Shown: positions 17,540 through 27,755 of the stretch, one piece after another
How the letters are laid out: each line of letters begins with the position of its first letter
Position numbering within the stretch: position 1 is the first letter of the stretch
From: Pseudomonas sp. FP1742
Lineage (GTDB): Bacteria; Pseudomonadota; Gammaproteobacteria; Pseudomonadales; Pseudomonadaceae
Length of the DNA stretch: 64,000 bases
Assembly: GCF_030687145.1 (NCBI RefSeq)
Contig: NZ_CP117460.1
Coordinates: forward strand, 2,232,001-2,296,000
Direction: 5' to 3'
Position numbers and translations under genes: made by a program
The notes under the pieces: model-generated
The model's database searches: none
Told to the model about the DNA's origin: nothing
What the model saw: the letters and a program-made list of their open reading frames with translations, nothing else

Positions 17540-17615
17540 GTGGGCGTAGCTCAGTTGGTAGAGCACGGGATTGTGACTCCCGTTGTCGTGGGTTCGATCC
17601 CCATCGTCCACCCCA
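17540..17615 (+). tRNA. tRNA-His (anticodon GTG), copy 2
   Basis: Identical in its 76 nt to the copy at 17245-17320, again with G at the -1 position. Flanking sequence on both sides is also nearly the same, so this is a recent duplication. Confidence 0.96.
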
Positions 17616-17622
17616 TATTTCG

Positions 17623-17661
17623 AAAGGCGCCAGATTTAACAGTCTGGCGCCTTTTTTGTTT
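17623..17661 (+). terminator. Terminator of the tRNA cluster
   Basis: AAAGGCGCCAGA / TCTGGCGCCTTTTTT with TTTAACAG-type loop and a strong T tract. It is the duplicated partner of the hairpin at 17329. Confidence 0.9.
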
Positions 17662-18012
17662 CAGTGGTTTGTTCGGCGGCTGCAGGTTCTGGGTCGCAGG
17701 GGCAGTGCGTTTCGTCGTATTTGTGTTTCTCGATGATGCTCGATTTGCCCGCTGATCCCCTCGCGGGGTTGGCTGTCAGGGATGGATTGCCGATTCCTTC
17801 TATATATAGGAAGGTAGGTACAGAGCCCTGGCTTGATTGGCTGTATTTGCTAACAGGGCGAGGCATAACCGTTTGTCCCCGCCTATAAATTGCCTGCTGT
17901 TTTTTTACCCGTTTTCAGTAGGGTGACTTCTTGAGTTTGACCCACTAGAATGCATGCCCTTGATTCTGGGGTCGGAAACGGCCGGCTAACGTCTGTGCAA
18001 CGAGGAATATCC
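17662..18012. other. Intergenic region before tig, no gene seen
   Basis: The 351 bases between the tRNA terminator and trigger factor contain short open frames without coding character. A near-palindrome, CCTTCTATATATAGGAAGG, lies at 17796-17814. TGACTT (17924-17929) and TAGAAT (17946-17951), 16 apart, are a possible tig promoter. Confidence 0.45.
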
Positions 18013-19323
18013 ATGCAAGTTTCTGTTGAAAATACTTCTGCTCTTGAGCGCCGCATGAGCATCACCGTGCCGGCTGAGCGCATCGAGACTCAGGTCAACA
18101 AGCGTCTGCAGCAGACTGCCCAAAAGGCCAAGATTGCTGGCTTCCGTCCAGGCAAAGTGCCAATGAGCGTGATCCGTCAGCGTTACGAAGCTGATGCGCG
18201 TCAAGAAGCCGTGGGCGATGTGATCCAGTCTTCTTTCTACGAAGCGGTAGTTGAGCAGAAGCTGAACCCGGCTGGCGCTCCTTCGGTTGAGCCGAAAGTG
18301 CTGGAAAAAGGCAAGGACCTGGAATACGTCGCTACTTTCGAAGTGTTCCCTGAGTTCACCGTTGCCGGTTTCGAAGGCATCACTGTCGAGCGCCTGAGCG
18401 CCGAAGTGGCTGACGCCGATCTGGACAAGATGCTGGAAGTCCTGCGCAAGCAGAACACCCGTTTCGAAGCGGCCGATCGCGCTGCCCAGAACGAAGACCA
18501 GCTGAACATCGATTTCGTCGGCAAGGTCGACGGTGAAGTGTTCGCCGGCGGTTCTGCCAAGGGTACTCAGCTGGTGCTGGGTTCCGGCCGCATGATCCCA
18601 GGTTTCGAAGACGGTCTGGTTGGCGCTAAAGCCGGCGAAGAGCGCGTTCTGAACCTGACCTTCCCAGAGGACTATCAGAACCTCGACCTGGCAGGCAAAA
18701 CTGCCGAGTTCACCGTGACGGTGAACACTGTTTCCGAGCCTAAACTGCCAGAACTGACCGAAGAGTTCTTCGCTCAATTCGGCATCAAGGAAACCGGTCT
18801 GGAAGGCTTCCGCGCCGAAGTTCGCAAGAACATGGAGCGTGAGCTGCGTCAGGCGATCAAGTCCAAGGTCAAGAATCAGGTCATGGACGGTCTGCTGGCC
18901 ACCAACCCGATCGAAGTGCCGAAGGCCCTGCTGTCCAACGAAGTCGACCGTCTGCGCGTGCAGGCTGTTCAGCAGTTCGGTGGCAACATCAAGCCTGACC
19001 AACTGCCGGCCGAGCTGTTCGAAGAGCAAGCCAAGCGCCGCGTCGTGCTGGGTCTGATCGTGGCTGAAGTGGTCAAGCAATTCGACCTCAAGCCTGACGA
19101 AGCCCGCGTTCGCGAGATGATTCAGGAAATGGCTTCGGCTTACCAAGAGCCTGAGCAGGTTGTGTCCTGGTACTACAAGAACGACCAGCAACTGAACGAA
19201 GTCCGTTCGGTTGTGCTGGAAGAGCAAGTTGTGGATACTGTTCTGCAGAAAGCTAGCGTGACCGACAAATCGGTCTCTTACGAAGAAGCGGTCAAGCCGG
19301 TAGAAGCTCCACAAGCCGACTGA
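18013..19323 (+). CDS. tig: Trigger factor, ribosome-bound chaperone
   Basis: This 436-residue chaperone binds the ribosomal exit tunnel and holds nascent chains. The ribosome-docking loop GFRPGKVP is at about residues 43-50 of the N-terminal domain. The FKBP-type prolyl isomerase domain covers about 155-245 ([13 protein letters not shown], then [13 protein letters not shown]). The rest is the discontinuous C-terminal chaperone body. The ATG at 18013 follows GAGGAAT. It opens the conserved tig-clpP-clpX-lon quality-control block. Confidence 0.97.
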   Translation: MQVSVENTSALERRMSITVPAERIETQVNKRLQQTAQKAKIAGFRPGKVPMSVIRQRYEADARQEAVGDVIQSSFYEAVVEQKLNPAGAPSVEPKVLEKGKDLEYVATFEVFPEFTVAGFEGITVERLSAEVADADLDKMLEVLRKQNTRFEAADRAAQNEDQLNIDFVGKVDGEVFAGGSAKGTQLVLGSGRMIPGFEDGLVGAKAGEERVLNLTFPEDYQNLDLAGKTAEFTVTVNTVSEPKLPELTEEFFAQFGIKETGLEGFRAEVRKNMERELRQAIKSKVKNQVMDGLLATNPIEVPKALLSNEVDRLRVQAVQQFGGNIKPDQLPAELFEEQAKRRVVLGLIVAEVVKQFDLKPDEARVREMIQEMASAYQEPEQVVSWYYKNDQQLNEVRSVVLEEQVVDTVLQKASVTDKSVSYEEAVKPVEAPQAD

Positions 19324-19350
19324 TTGGTTTTGCGGTAAGAAGTACACACC

Positions 19351-19376
19351 ATAAGCCAGCCTTCGTGCTGGCTTAT
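19351..19376 (+). other. Hairpin between tig and clpP
   Basis: ATAAGCCAGC / GCTGGCTTAT form a 10-bp stem with loop CTTCGT but no T run follows. It may be a weak terminator, a stabiliser or a processing site; the sequence does not decide. Confidence 0.6.
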
Positions 19377-19416
19377 GCGTATTCAAGACATAACTATTTG
19401 GGAGTGACTGCGAGAC

Positions 19417-20058
19417 ATGTCCCGCAATTCTTATTATCAGCAGAGCTCTGACATCCAGGCCGCAGGCGGTCTGGTCCCGATGGTTATCGAGCAGTCCGCC
19501 CGTGGCGAACGTGCCTATGACATTTACTCGCGCCTGTTGAAGGAGCGAGTGATCTTCCTGGTGGGTCCGGTAGAAGACTACATGGCCAACCTGGTTGCGG
19601 CGCAACTGCTGTTCCTTGAAGCGGAAAACCCGGACAAGGACATCCATCTTTACATCAACTCACCAGGCGGTTCGGTGACTGCGGGCATGTCGATCTACGA
19701 CACCATGCAGTTCATCAAGCCAGACGTTTCCACCACCTGTATCGGTCAGGCCTGCAGCATGGGTGCCTTCCTGCTCGCCGGTGGTGCTGCCGGCAAGCGT
19801 TTCTGCCTGCCGAACTCGCGCATGATGATTCACCAGCCGTTGGGCGGCTTCCAGGGACAGGCGTCGGATATCGACATCCATGCCAAGGAAATCCTCCACA
19901 TTCGTTCGCGTCTGAACCAGCTGTTGGCTCATCACACCGGTCAGAGCCTCGAAACCATCGAGCGCGATACCGAACGCGACAACTTCATGAGCGCTGAGCG
20001 TGCGGCTGAATACGGCCTGATCGACTCCGTGATCGACAAGCGTAAAATGCCCGCCTAA
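19417..20058 (+). CDS. clpP: ATP-dependent Clp protease proteolytic subunit
   Basis: This 213-residue serine protease assembles into a 14-mer and degrades proteins fed by ClpX or ClpA. The catalytic Ser114 (ACSMGAF) and His139 (MMIHQPLGG) are in the standard context; the Asp follows near residue 188. Length is typical. GGGAGTGACTGCGAGAC gives the ribosome region. It lies 106 bases upstream of clpX, its main partner. Confidence 0.97.
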   Translation: MSRNSYYQQSSDIQAAGGLVPMVIEQSARGERAYDIYSRLLKERVIFLVGPVEDYMANLVAAQLLFLEAENPDKDIHLYINSPGGSVTAGMSIYDTMQFIKPDVSTTCIGQACSMGAFLLAGGAAGKRFCLPNSRMMIHQPLGGFQGQASDIDIHAKEILHIRSRLNQLLAHHTGQSLETIERDTERDNFMSAERAAEYGLIDSVIDKRKMPA

Positions 20059-20164
20059 GCAGCCCAAATGTAGGTGGTCGGGGTAACTGACCGCCTGCGG
20101 GCTTGAAAAAGCCTGCAATTGCCTTCATCTTGTGTTGCAAGCCTATCGGATTTGGATCGATCGA

Positions 20165-21448
20165 ATGACTGACACCCGCAACGGCGAGGACAACGGCAAA
20201 CTGCTCTATTGCTCCTTCTGTGGCAAAAGCCAGCATGAAGTACGCAAATTGATTGCCGGCCCCTCGGTCTTTATCTGCGACGAGTGCGTCGACCTGTGCA
20301 ATGACATCATCCGTGAGGAGGTGCAGGAAGCCCAGGCCGAAAGCAGCGCGCATAAATTGCCTTCGCCTAAAGAAATCAGCGGCATCCTTGATCAGTACGT
20401 GATTGGTCAGGAGCGTGCGAAAAAGGTTCTGGCCGTAGCGGTGTACAACCACTACAAGCGTCTGAATCAGCGTGACAAAAAGAATGACGACGTCGAACTC
20501 GGCAAAAGCAACATCTTGCTGATCGGCCCGACAGGCTCGGGTAAAACCCTGCTTGCCGAAACACTGGCCCGCTTGCTGAACGTTCCGTTCACCATTGCCG
20601 ACGCAACCACCCTCACCGAGGCGGGTTATGTAGGTGAAGATGTCGAGAACATCATTCAGAAGCTGCTGCAGAAGTGCGATTACGACGTAGAAAAAGCCCA
20701 GATGGGCATTGTCTACATCGATGAGATCGACAAGATCTCGCGCAAGTCTGACAACCCGTCGATCACTCGGGACGTTTCCGGTGAAGGCGTGCAGCAGGCC
20801 CTGCTCAAGTTGATCGAGGGTACGGTTGCTTCCGTTCCGCCTCAGGGTGGTCGCAAGCATCCGCAGCAGGAATTCCTTCAGGTCGACACCCGTAACATTT
20901 TGTTCATCTGCGGCGGTGCGTTCTCCGGTCTGGAAAAGGTTATTCAAAACCGTTCCACCCGTGGCGGTATCGGTTTCAACGCGGAAGTGCGCAGCAAGGA
21001 AGAAGGCAAGAAAGTCGGTGAATCCCTGCGTGAAGTCGAGCCTGACGATCTGGTCAAGTTCGGTCTGATCCCGGAATTCGTCGGTCGCCTGCCGGTTCTT
21101 GCCACGCTGGACGAGCTTGATGAGGCTGCGCTGATGCAGATTCTCACCGAGCCGAAAAATGCTCTGACCAAGCAGTATGCCAAGCTGTTCGAGATGGAAG
21201 GCGTGGACCTGGAATTCCGGGCCGACGCACTGAAATCGGTCGCCAAACGTGCCCTGGAACGCAAAACCGGTGCCCGTGGCTTGCGCTCGATTCTCGAAGG
21301 TGTATTGCTCGACACTATGTATGAAATCCCCTCGCAGTCCGAGGTGAGTAAAGTAGTGATCGATGAAAGCGTTATAGAAGGCAAGTCCAAGCCACTGTAT
21401 CTCTATGAGAACAGTGAGCCGGCTGCCAAGGCAGCGCCAGACGCTTAA
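20165..21448 (+). CDS. clpX: ATP-dependent protease ATP-binding subunit ClpX
   Basis: This 427-residue AAA+ unfoldase recognises tagged substrates and threads them into ClpP. The N-terminal zinc-binding domain has the four cysteines CSFC and CDECVDLC (about residues 15-45). The Walker A GPTGSGKT is at 121-128, and Walker B with VYIDEIDK follows at about 182-189. A GYVGED pore-type loop and the sensor/arginine region are present. The start is at [10 protein letters not shown]. It is followed by a terminator, so lon is transcribed separately. Confidence 0.97.
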   Translation: MTDTRNGEDNGKLLYCSFCGKSQHEVRKLIAGPSVFICDECVDLCNDIIREEVQEAQAESSAHKLPSPKEISGILDQYVIGQERAKKVLAVAVYNHYKRLNQRDKKNDDVELGKSNILLIGPTGSGKTLLAETLARLLNVPFTIADATTLTEAGYVGEDVENIIQKLLQKCDYDVEKAQMGIVYIDEIDKISRKSDNPSITRDVSGEGVQQALLKLIEGTVASVPPQGGRKHPQQEFLQVDTRNILFICGGAFSGLEKVIQNRSTRGGIGFNAEVRSKEEGKKVGESLREVEPDDLVKFGLIPEFVGRLPVLATLDELDEAALMQILTEPKNALTKQYAKLFEMEGVDLEFRADALKSVAKRALERKTGARGLRSILEGVLLDTMYEIPSQSEVSKVVIDESVIEGKSKPLYLYENSEPAAKAAPDA

Positions 21449-21467
21449 GCGTCACACTGCTGGAATA

Positions 21468-21494
21468 AAGAAGGGGCCTTCGGGCCCCTTTGCT
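21468..21494 (+). terminator. Terminator after clpX
   Basis: AAGGGGCC/GGCCCCTT with a short TTCG loop; a tetraloop hairpin 20 bases beyond the clpX stop with a modest T-rich tail. Confidence 0.85.
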
Positions 21495-21611
21495 ATTGTG
21501 GGGGTTGGATTGTCGGATCGCCGCGCTGGCGCACGACCTGTTTTTTTGGTGTATCCAGACCCATGTCGGCGCTGCCATAAGCGGTGATCTTTAAAGTGGT
21601 TCTTTTATCCG

Positions 21612-21640
21612 CTTGTTTTTTTTGAAAGTAGCCCCCATCT
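21612..21640 (+). promoter_or_regulatory. Heat-shock (sigma-32) promoter of lon
   Basis: CTTGTTT (21612-21618) and CCCCATCT (21633-21640) are separated by 14 bases and match the sigma-32 consensus CTTGAAA-N13/14-CCCCATNT well, in particular the -10 CCCCAT. The lon start codon lies 59 bases further on. Confidence 0.65.
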
Positions 21641-21698
21641 TGGTTTCAAGCTTACTTCCATCTGTTTACGGCCTTATGGCCGCCGTAGAGGCGAAATC

Positions 21699-24095
21699 AT
21701 GAAGAAAACCATCGAATTGCCTCTCCTGCCATTGCGTGATGTCGTGGTTTATCCGCACATGGTTATCCCGCTGTTCGTGGGGCGCGAGAAATCCATCGAA
21801 GCCCTCGAGGCTGCGATGACGGGCGACAAGCAAATCCTTCTGCTGGCTCAGCGCAATCCTGCTGATGATGATCCCGGTGAAGAAGCACTTTATCGCGTGG
21901 GCACCATAGCTACCGTCCTGCAGCTGCTCAAGCTGCCTGACGGCACCGTCAAGGTTCTTGTAGAAGGTGAGCAGCGGGGCGCCGTGGAGCGCTTCATCGA
22001 AGTCGACGGCCACTGCCGTGCCGAAGTCTCGCTGATCGACGAAGCCGACGCGCCTGAGCGCGAATCGGAAGTGTTTGTCCGCAGTCTGCTGGCTCAGTTC
22101 GAGCAATATGTGCAGCTGGGCAAGAAAGTGCCCGCTGAAGTCCTGTCGTCGCTCAACAGCATCGACGAGCCAGGGCGCCTGGTCGACACCATGGCCGCTC
22201 ACATGGCCCTGAAAATCGAGCAGAAGCAGGAAATTCTCGAAATCATCGATTTGTCGGCCCGGGTCGAGCACGTTCTGGCGTTGCTGGATGCCGAGATCGA
22301 TCTGCTACAAGTTGAAAAACGCATTCGCGGTCGCGTTAAAAAGCAAATGGAGCGCAGTCAGCGCGAGTACTACCTGAATGAGCAGATGAAGGCCATTCAG
22401 AAAGAGCTGGGCGACAGTGACGAAGGCCACAACGAAATCGAGGAGCTGAAAAAGCGTATCGATGCCGCCGGTCTGCCGAAAGACGCGTTGGCCAAGGCTC
22501 AGGCCGAACTGAACAAGCTCAAGCAAATGTCGCCAATGTCCGCGGAAGCGACCGTGGTGCGTTCGTACATCGACTGGCTGGTGCAAGTGCCATGGAAAGC
22601 CCAGAGCAAAGTGCGCCTGGACCTTGCCCGCGCTGAAGACATTCTCGACGCCGACCATTATGGTCTGGAAGAAGTCAAAGAGCGGATCCTCGAATACCTC
22701 GCCGTGCAGAAGCGCGTGAAGAAGATTCGCGGTCCTGTGCTGTGCCTGGTCGGCCCTCCCGGGGTAGGTAAAACCTCTCTGGCGGAGTCGATTGCTCATG
22801 CCACCAACCGCAAATTCGTCCGTATGGCCCTCGGTGGCGTGCGTGATGAGGCGGAGATTCGTGGTCATCGCCGGACTTATATCGGTTCGATGCCAGGAAG
22901 ATTGATTCAAAAGATGACAAAGGTGGGCGTCCGCAACCCGCTGTTCCTGCTCGATGAAATCGACAAAATGGGCAGCGACATGCGTGGCGATCCGGCGTCG
23001 GCGTTGCTGGAAGTGCTCGACCCCGAGCAAAACCACAACTTCAACGATCACTATCTGGAGGTCGACTACGACCTGTCCGATGTGATGTTCCTGTGCACCT
23101 CCAACTCGATGAATATCCCGCCGGCATTGCTGGACCGGATGGAAGTGATTCGTCTGCCGGGTTACACCGAAGACGAGAAGATCAACATCGCCGTCAAATA
23201 CCTTTCGCCCAAACAGATTCAGGCCAACGGTTTGAAGAAAGGCGAGCTGGAATTTGACGCCGAAGCGATCCGCGACATCATCCGCTACTACACCCGCGAA
23301 GCCGGTGTACGTGGGCTGGAGCGCCAGATCGCCAAGGTTTGCCGCAAGGCGGTCAAAGAGCATGCGCTGGAAAAACGCTTCTCGGTGAAGGTCACCGCCG
23401 AGATGCTGGAACACTTCCTGGGCGTGCGTAAATTCCGCTACGGCCTGGCCGAGCAGCAGGATCAGATCGGTCAGGTAACCGGGCTGGCATGGACCCAGGT
23501 GGGCGGCGAATTGTTGACCATCGAAGCCGCAGTCGTGCCGGGTAAAGGCCAACTGATCAAGACCGGTTCCCTGGGTGACGTGATGGTCGAATCGATCACC
23601 GCGGCCCTGACCGTTGTCCGCAGCCGTGCGAAGAGCCTGGGGATTCCCCTGGACTTCCACGAGAAGCGCGACACGCACATCCACATGCCAGAAGGGGCAA
23701 CCCCGAAGGACGGCCCTAGCGCCGGTGTAGGCATGTGCACGGCCCTGGTGTCGGCATTGACTGGCATTCCCGTACGCGCGGATGTCGCCATGACCGGCGA
23801 AATCACCTTGCGTGGCCAGGTGCTGGCGATTGGCGGCTTGAAGGAAAAACTGTTGGCGGCTCACCGTGGCGGAATCAAGACGGTGATCATTCCTGAAGAG
23901 AACGTACGCGATCTGAAGGAAATTCCAGACAATATCAAGCAAGATCTGCAGATTAAACCAGTTAAATGGATTGACGAGGTCCTGCAAATTGCGCTGCAAT
24001 ACGCGCCGGAGCCCTTACCGGATGTGGCTCCGGAGATCGTTGCAAAGGATGAAAAACGCGAGTCTGACTCTAAGGAAAGAATTAGCACGCATTAG
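21699..24095 (+). CDS. lon: ATP-dependent protease Lon
   Basis: This 798-residue hexameric AAA+ protease removes misfolded and regulatory proteins. The N-terminal substrate-binding LON domain covers about residues 8-205. A coiled-coil stretch (about 205-290) contains [18 protein letters not shown]. The Walker A is GPPGVGKT (352-359) and the Walker B region is [12 protein letters not shown] (about 410-421). The protease domain has catalytic Ser674 in [10 protein letters not shown], with Lys about 42 residues later ([14 protein letters not shown] region). The length is standard for the housekeeping enzyme. A sigma-32-type promoter precedes it. Confidence 0.97.
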   Translation: MKKTIELPLLPLRDVVVYPHMVIPLFVGREKSIEALEAAMTGDKQILLLAQRNPADDDPGEEALYRVGTIATVLQLLKLPDGTVKVLVEGEQRGAVERFIEVDGHCRAEVSLIDEADAPERESEVFVRSLLAQFEQYVQLGKKVPAEVLSSLNSIDEPGRLVDTMAAHMALKIEQKQEILEIIDLSARVEHVLALLDAEIDLLQVEKRIRGRVKKQMERSQREYYLNEQMKAIQKELGDSDEGHNEIEELKKRIDAAGLPKDALAKAQAELNKLKQMSPMSAEATVVRSYIDWLVQVPWKAQSKVRLDLARAEDILDADHYGLEEVKERILEYLAVQKRVKKIRGPVLCLVGPPGVGKTSLAESIAHATNRKFVRMALGGVRDEAEIRGHRRTYIGSMPGRLIQKMTKVGVRNPLFLLDEIDKMGSDMRGDPASALLEVLDPEQNHNFNDHYLEVDYDLSDVMFLCTSNSMNIPPALLDRMEVIRLPGYTEDEKINIAVKYLSPKQIQANGLKKGELEFDAEAIRDIIRYYTREAGVRGLERQIAKVCRKAVKEHALEKRFSVKVTAEMLEHFLGVRKFRYGLAEQQDQIGQVTGLAWTQVGGELLTIEAAVVPGKGQLIKTGSLGDVMVESITAALTVVRSRAKSLGIPLDFHEKRDTHIHMPEGATPKDGPSAGVGMCTALVSALTGIPVRADVAMTGEITLRGQVLAIGGLKEKLLAAHRGGIKTVIIPEENVRDLKEIPDNIKQDLQIKPVKWIDEVLQIALQYAPEPLPDVAPEIVAKDEKRESDSKERISTH

Positions 24096-24119
24096 TACGC
24101 ATTTGCCTGGGGGGCTTCC

Positions 24120-24149
24120 TTGACAGTTTTTTAGAGCCCTTGTTATAAA
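24120..24149 (+). promoter_or_regulatory. Sigma-70 promoter of hupB
   Basis: TTGACA (24120-24125) is a perfect -35; TTATAA/TATAAA (24143-24149) is the -10 at 17-18 bp spacing. It sits about 90 bases upstream of hupB, leaving a leader with its ribosome site AGGGGA at 24235-24240. Confidence 0.75.
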
Positions 24150-24246
24150 GCGGCTCTATAAGTGTCTGTAGGCCATTCAGCACTCGTTTTTTTGCTTTCA
24201 CCAAAAAACTTAGAATCAAACTCAAATAGATATAAGGGGACTTAGA

Positions 24247-24519
24247 GTGAACAAGTCGGAACTGATTGATGCTATCGCTGCATCCGCTGATATCCCGAAA
24301 GCTGCTGCTGGCCGTGCGCTGGACGCTGTAATCGAATCCGTCACTGGCGCTCTCAAGGCTGGCGACTCTGTTGTTCTGGTTGGTTTCGGCACCTTCTCCG
24401 TGACCGATCGTCCAGCTCGCATCGGTCGTAACCCACAGACCGGTAAGACGCTGGAAATCGCCGCCGCTAAAAAACCAGGTTTCAAAGCCGGTAAAGCACT
24501 GAAAGAAGCTGTCAACTAA
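24247..24519 (+). CDS. hupB: DNA-binding protein HU-beta
   Basis: This 90-residue nucleoid protein bends and compacts DNA as a dimer. The opening [20 protein letters not shown], the beta-arm region [21 protein letters not shown] (about residues 47-67) and the C-terminal [12 protein letters not shown] are canonical. It starts with GTG at 24247 after a clear AGGGGA ribosome site. It is in the usual lon-hupB-ppiD order and probably has its own strong promoter (24120-24149). Confidence 0.97.
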   Translation: MNKSELIDAIAASADIPKAAAGRALDAVIESVTGALKAGDSVVLVGFGTFSVTDRPARIGRNPQTGKTLEIAAAKKPGFKAGKALKEAVN

Positions 24520-24572
24520 GTTCGATTCAGGTTTTTGCCTATCCGGGTCGGGGTCATTCCTGACTTGGCAGC

Positions 24573-24649
24573 GGAGCGGTAGTTCAGTCGGTTAGAATAC
24601 CGGCCTGTCACGCCGGGGGTCGCGGGTTCGAGTCCCGTCCGCTCCGCCA
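24573..24649 (+). tRNA. tRNA-Asp (anticodon GTC)
   Basis: A 77-nt cloverleaf with acceptor GGAGCGG/CCGCTCC and encoded CCA. The anticodon GTC lies in loop CTGTCAC on a CCGGC/GCCGG stem. Confidence 0.96.
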
Positions 24650-24656
24650 GTTACGA

Positions 24657-24686
24657 GAAGGCGCATCCTCGGATGCGCCTTTCTTC
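24657..24686 (+). terminator. Terminator after tRNA-Asp
   Basis: GAAGGCGCATCC / GGATGCGCCTTTC stem with a TC loop and a pyrimidine tail, immediately after the tRNA. Confidence 0.85.
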
Positions 24687-24751
24687 TATCCGGATTCTAC
24701 CCACGCTCCACGGTTGCCTAATTTTGAAGTTCAACCGTTTCTGGGGGACGC

Positions 24752-26623
24752 ATGCTGCAGAATATCAGGGACAATTCACAAGGCTGGATTGCCAAGACCA
24801 TTATCGGGGTCATCGTTGCATTGATGGCTTTGACCGGTTTCGACGCCATTTTCAAGGCCACGACGCACAGAAATGAAGCGGCCAAGGTCAATGGCGAAGA
24901 AATCAGCCAGAACGAGCTGAGCCAGGCGGTCGATATGCAACGCCGTCAGCTCATGCAACAGCTGGGCAAGGATTTCGATGCTTCCTTGCTCGACGAAAAA
25001 ATGCTGCGCGAATCGGCCCTCAAGGGTCTGATCGATCGCAAACTGCTGCTGCAAGGCGCAGAAAAATCGAAATTCGCTTTCTCCGAAGCCGCCTTGGATC
25101 AAGTGATCCTGCAAACACCTGAATTCCAGGTGGATGGCAAATTCAGCGCCGAACGTTTCGACCAGGTGATCCGTCAACTGGGCTACAGCCGTCTGCAATT
25201 CCGTCAGATGCTGGCTCAGGAAATGCTGATCGGTCAGCTGCGCGCTGGCCTGGCCGGCAGCGGTTTCGTCACCGATGCACAGGTTCTGGCCTTCGCTCGT
25301 CTGGAAAAACAGACCCGCGATTTCGCCACCCTGAACATCAAGGCAGACCCGGCAGCAGTGAAGCTGACCGACGATGAGGTCAAGGCTTACTACGACGAAC
25401 ACGCCAAGGAGTTCATGACACCTGATCAGGTGGTCATCGATTACCTCGAATTGAAGAAGTCAGCCTTCTTCGATCAAGTCAGCGTCAAGGACGAAGACCT
25501 GCAAGCGGCGTATCAGAAAGAAACCGCGAACCTGTCCGAGCAACGCCGGGCTGCGCATATTCTGATCGAAGTGAACGACAAGGTGACCGAGGCCCAGGCC
25601 AAGGCCAAGATCGAAGAAGTGCAGGCGCGTCTGGCCAAAGGCGAGAGTTTCGAGGCCCTGGCCAAGGAATTCTCCCAGGATCCAGGCTCGGCGAACAACG
25701 GCGGTGACCTCGGTTATGCAGGTCCGGGCGTCTACGATCCAGCGTTTGAAAAAGCCTTGTACTCGTTGGCCAAGGATCAGGTCTCGGAGCCGGTTCGCAC
25801 TGACTTCGGTTACCACCTGATCAAGCTGTTGGGTGTTGAAGCCCCTGAAGTGCCAACGTTCGCCAGCCTGAAAGACAAGCTGACCCGCGAGTTGAAAACC
25901 CAGCAGGTCGAGCAGCGTTTCGTCGAGGCGACCAAGCAATTGGAAGACTCGGCGTTCGAGTCCTCCGATCTGGCCCAGCCGGCACAAGACTTGAAGCTGA
26001 CCGTTCACACGTCGGCGCCATTCGGCCGTGAGGGTGGCGAAGGTGTTGCGGCCAACCGGGCCGTGGTGACCGCTGCGTTCAGTCCTGAAGTGCTGGATGA
26101 GGGTGCCAACAGCACTGCCATCGAGCTGGACCCGGAGACCGTGATCGTGCTGCGCGCCAAGGAGCACCGCAAGCCTGAGCAACTGCCGCTGGAAAGCGTG
26201 GCTGCCAGCATCCGCGTGCAATTGACCAAGGAGCACGCCAGTGCCGCCGCCAAGACCAAGGCTGATCAGTTGATCTCCAGCCTGCGCGATGGCAAGACTG
26301 CACTGGACAAGGCGATCGATGGTCAGAACTGGAAAGTCACTGCAACCGCGACTCGCGCTCAGGAAGGGGGCGACCCAACCGTGCTGCAGGCGCTGTTCCG
26401 CATGCCCAAGCCAGCCTCCAAAGACAAGCCGACCTTCAGCAGCGTGACCCTGGCCGACGGTAGCCTGGTGATCGTGCGGCTGAACGGCGTGAACGAAGGC
26501 GCTACGCCGACCGAAGAAGAGAAGGCTCAATACCGTCGCTTCCTCGCCTCGCGCATTGGCCAGCAGGACTTCGCGGCCTACCGCAAACTGTTGGAGCGCG
26601 AGGCTGAGATCAAGCGTTTCTGA
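24752..26623 (+). CDS. ppiD: Periplasmic chaperone / peptidyl-prolyl isomerase PpiD
   Basis: This 623-residue membrane-anchored folding factor acts in the periplasm at the Sec translocon. A single N-terminal transmembrane anchor (about residues 12-33, WIAKTIIGVIVALMALTGF) is followed by a SurA-like N domain. A parvulin-type domain covers about 262-360 (RRAAHILIEV, EFSQDPGSANNGGDLGY, FGYHLIKLL). The C-terminal half has no named domain but is standard for PpiD. The ATG follows GGGGGACGC. Position after hupB and a tRNA is typical for pseudomonads. Confidence 0.93.
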   Translation: MLQNIRDNSQGWIAKTIIGVIVALMALTGFDAIFKATTHRNEAAKVNGEEISQNELSQAVDMQRRQLMQQLGKDFDASLLDEKMLRESALKGLIDRKLLLQGAEKSKFAFSEAALDQVILQTPEFQVDGKFSAERFDQVIRQLGYSRLQFRQMLAQEMLIGQLRAGLAGSGFVTDAQVLAFARLEKQTRDFATLNIKADPAAVKLTDDEVKAYYDEHAKEFMTPDQVVIDYLELKKSAFFDQVSVKDEDLQAAYQKETANLSEQRRAAHILIEVNDKVTEAQAKAKIEEVQARLAKGESFEALAKEFSQDPGSANNGGDLGYAGPGVYDPAFEKALYSLAKDQVSEPVRTDFGYHLIKLLGVEAPEVPTFASLKDKLTRELKTQQVEQRFVEATKQLEDSAFESSDLAQPAQDLKLTVHTSAPFGREGGEGVAANRAVVTAAFSPEVLDEGANSTAIELDPETVIVLRAKEHRKPEQLPLESVAASIRVQLTKEHASAAAKTKADQLISSLRDGKTALDKAIDGQNWKVTATATRAQEGGDPTVLQALFRMPKPASKDKPTFSSVTLADGSLVIVRLNGVNEGATPTEEEKAQYRRFLASRIGQQDFAAYRKLLEREAEIKRF

Positions 26624-26647
26624 TGCTTGACCGAGTTTTGCGTGACA

Positions 26648-26680
26648 CAAAAGACCCCAGCCCATAGGCTGGGGTTTTTT
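26648..26680 (+). terminator. Terminator after ppiD
   Basis: AAAGACCCCAGCC / GGCTGGGGTTTTTT with a CATA loop and a T run; lies 25 bases after the stop. Confidence 0.92.
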
Positions 26681-26692
26681 GTGGTCCAACGA

Positions 26693-26771
26693 AAAGATCG
26701 CAACCCAGCGGCAGCGTCTATGGGGTATCAGGTTCATATCCAGGAGCTGCCACAGGCCGCGATCTTTTGAT
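26693..26771. repeat. AAAGATCGC-type inverted repeat
   Basis: AAAAGATCGCAACC at the left and GGCCGCGATCTTTTGA at the right frame about 50 bases. This is a second type of Pseudomonas intergenic palindrome (a sister element lies at 54725-54768). It is non-coding and its function is unknown. Confidence 0.65.
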
Positions 26772-26900
26772 TTTTGCTCCGGCGGGACTTTCTCCCGGGA
26801 TGATGGTCAATGAATCTGTAGCCGTTTTAGACAATCGTTGCTCCGCTAAGCATCGATCTGTTGCACAATACGCCCCGAACCGTTTTCCTCAGGATGTTCA

Positions 26901-27755
26901 ATGTTTAAATCAATTCCCATGCGTGTTGTAGGGCTGGCCTTGGTGCTGGCCGCCGCTGCCGGTTGTTCGTCGAAGAAGGCCGCCATCTATGAGCATGAGA
27001 ACTTCGACGACTCGGGGACGTTTTCGCGCAGCTATCCGGTGACCGATGCGCAAACCTGCGAAGCCGCCCGTCGGGCCTTGCTTAGCCAGGGTTACATCAT
27101 CACCAGCAGCGATCCGAAACTGGTCAGTGGGCACAAGAGCTTCCAGCAGACCGGCGAAACCCACATGGAGATCAGCTTCAATGTCGTTTGCGCCGATGAC
27201 GGCAGCGAGGGGCACCATGCGACCATGTTCGCCAACGCCCTGCAGGACCGTTATGCGCTGAAAAAGACCAACAACTCCGCCAGCCTCGGCGTCGGCGTAT
27301 TGGGCTCGGTATCGATGCCGATCGGCTCGTCCGACGATTCGATGGTCAAGGTCGCCAGTGAAACCGTGTCCTCGGCCAAGTTCTACGAGCGTTTCTTTAC
27401 CCTGGTCGAACTGTTCCTGCCGCCGGAAGCGAAGAAGGCCGCGCACATCATCGAGAAACCGAAAACCGAACTGGGGATGCCTGAAGCCAAGGCTGCGCCG
27501 GCTCAGTTGGCGCCAAACCCGGCACCAGCGGCAGAACCTGCGCCAGCGCCAGCGCCGGCGGCCGAGCCTGCACCTGCCGAAACCGCCCCAGCCACTTCGG
27601 AGCCTGTTGTGCCGCCTGCTGAAACAGCGCCGATTACCCCGACCAAGGGCACCGAGCCGACTTCCTCCACGGAAACCGTCACGCCAGTGGCGGACTCGAG
27701 CAGCCTGCCGCCGCCGACCGAGCCGATTCCGGCGATGCCTGTCTCCGGGCAGTAA
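26901..27755 (+). CDS. DUF2242 lipoprotein with Pro/Ala-rich tail
   Basis: This 284-residue envelope protein has a lipoprotein signal with Cys22 (ALVLAAAAGCSSKK). The DUF2242 core lies at about residues 30-185: a FDDSGTFSRSYP opening, a SHKSFQQTGETHMEI centre, and a SVSMPIGSSDDSMVKVASET section. The C-terminal 90 residues are low-complexity Ala/Pro/Glu/Thr (PAPAPAAEPAPAE) and probably span the periplasm or wall. The family is known only by sequence. The start is at ATG 26901 after CAGGATGTTCA. A terminator-free 260 bases follow. Confidence 0.85.
   Translation: MFKSIPMRVVGLALVLAAAAGCSSKKAAIYEHENFDDSGTFSRSYPVTDAQTCEAARRALLSQGYIITSSDPKLVSGHKSFQQTGETHMEISFNVVCADDGSEGHHATMFANALQDRYALKKTNNSASLGVGVLGSVSMPIGSSDDSMVKVASETVSSAKFYERFFTLVELFLPPEAKKAAHIIEKPKTELGMPEAKAAPAQLAPNPAPAAEPAPAPAPAAEPAPAETAPATSEPVVPPAETAPITPTKGTEPTSSTETVTPVADSSSLPPPTEPIPAMPVSGQ

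Noticed and set aside
17664..17888. Short open frame after the tRNA cluster
   Set aside because: It begins inside the duplicated hairpin, has no ribosome site and no coding bias.
17986..19647. 553-codon open frame on the minus strand
   Set aside because: It lies wholly over tig and the clpP start in the opposite strand; high-GC third-position bias of the real genes leaves such long antisense frames. No motif.
22305..23999. 564-codon minus-strand frame over lon
   Set aside because: Shadow of lon; composition (His-, Gln-, Arg-rich) is that of antisense reading in high-GC genes.
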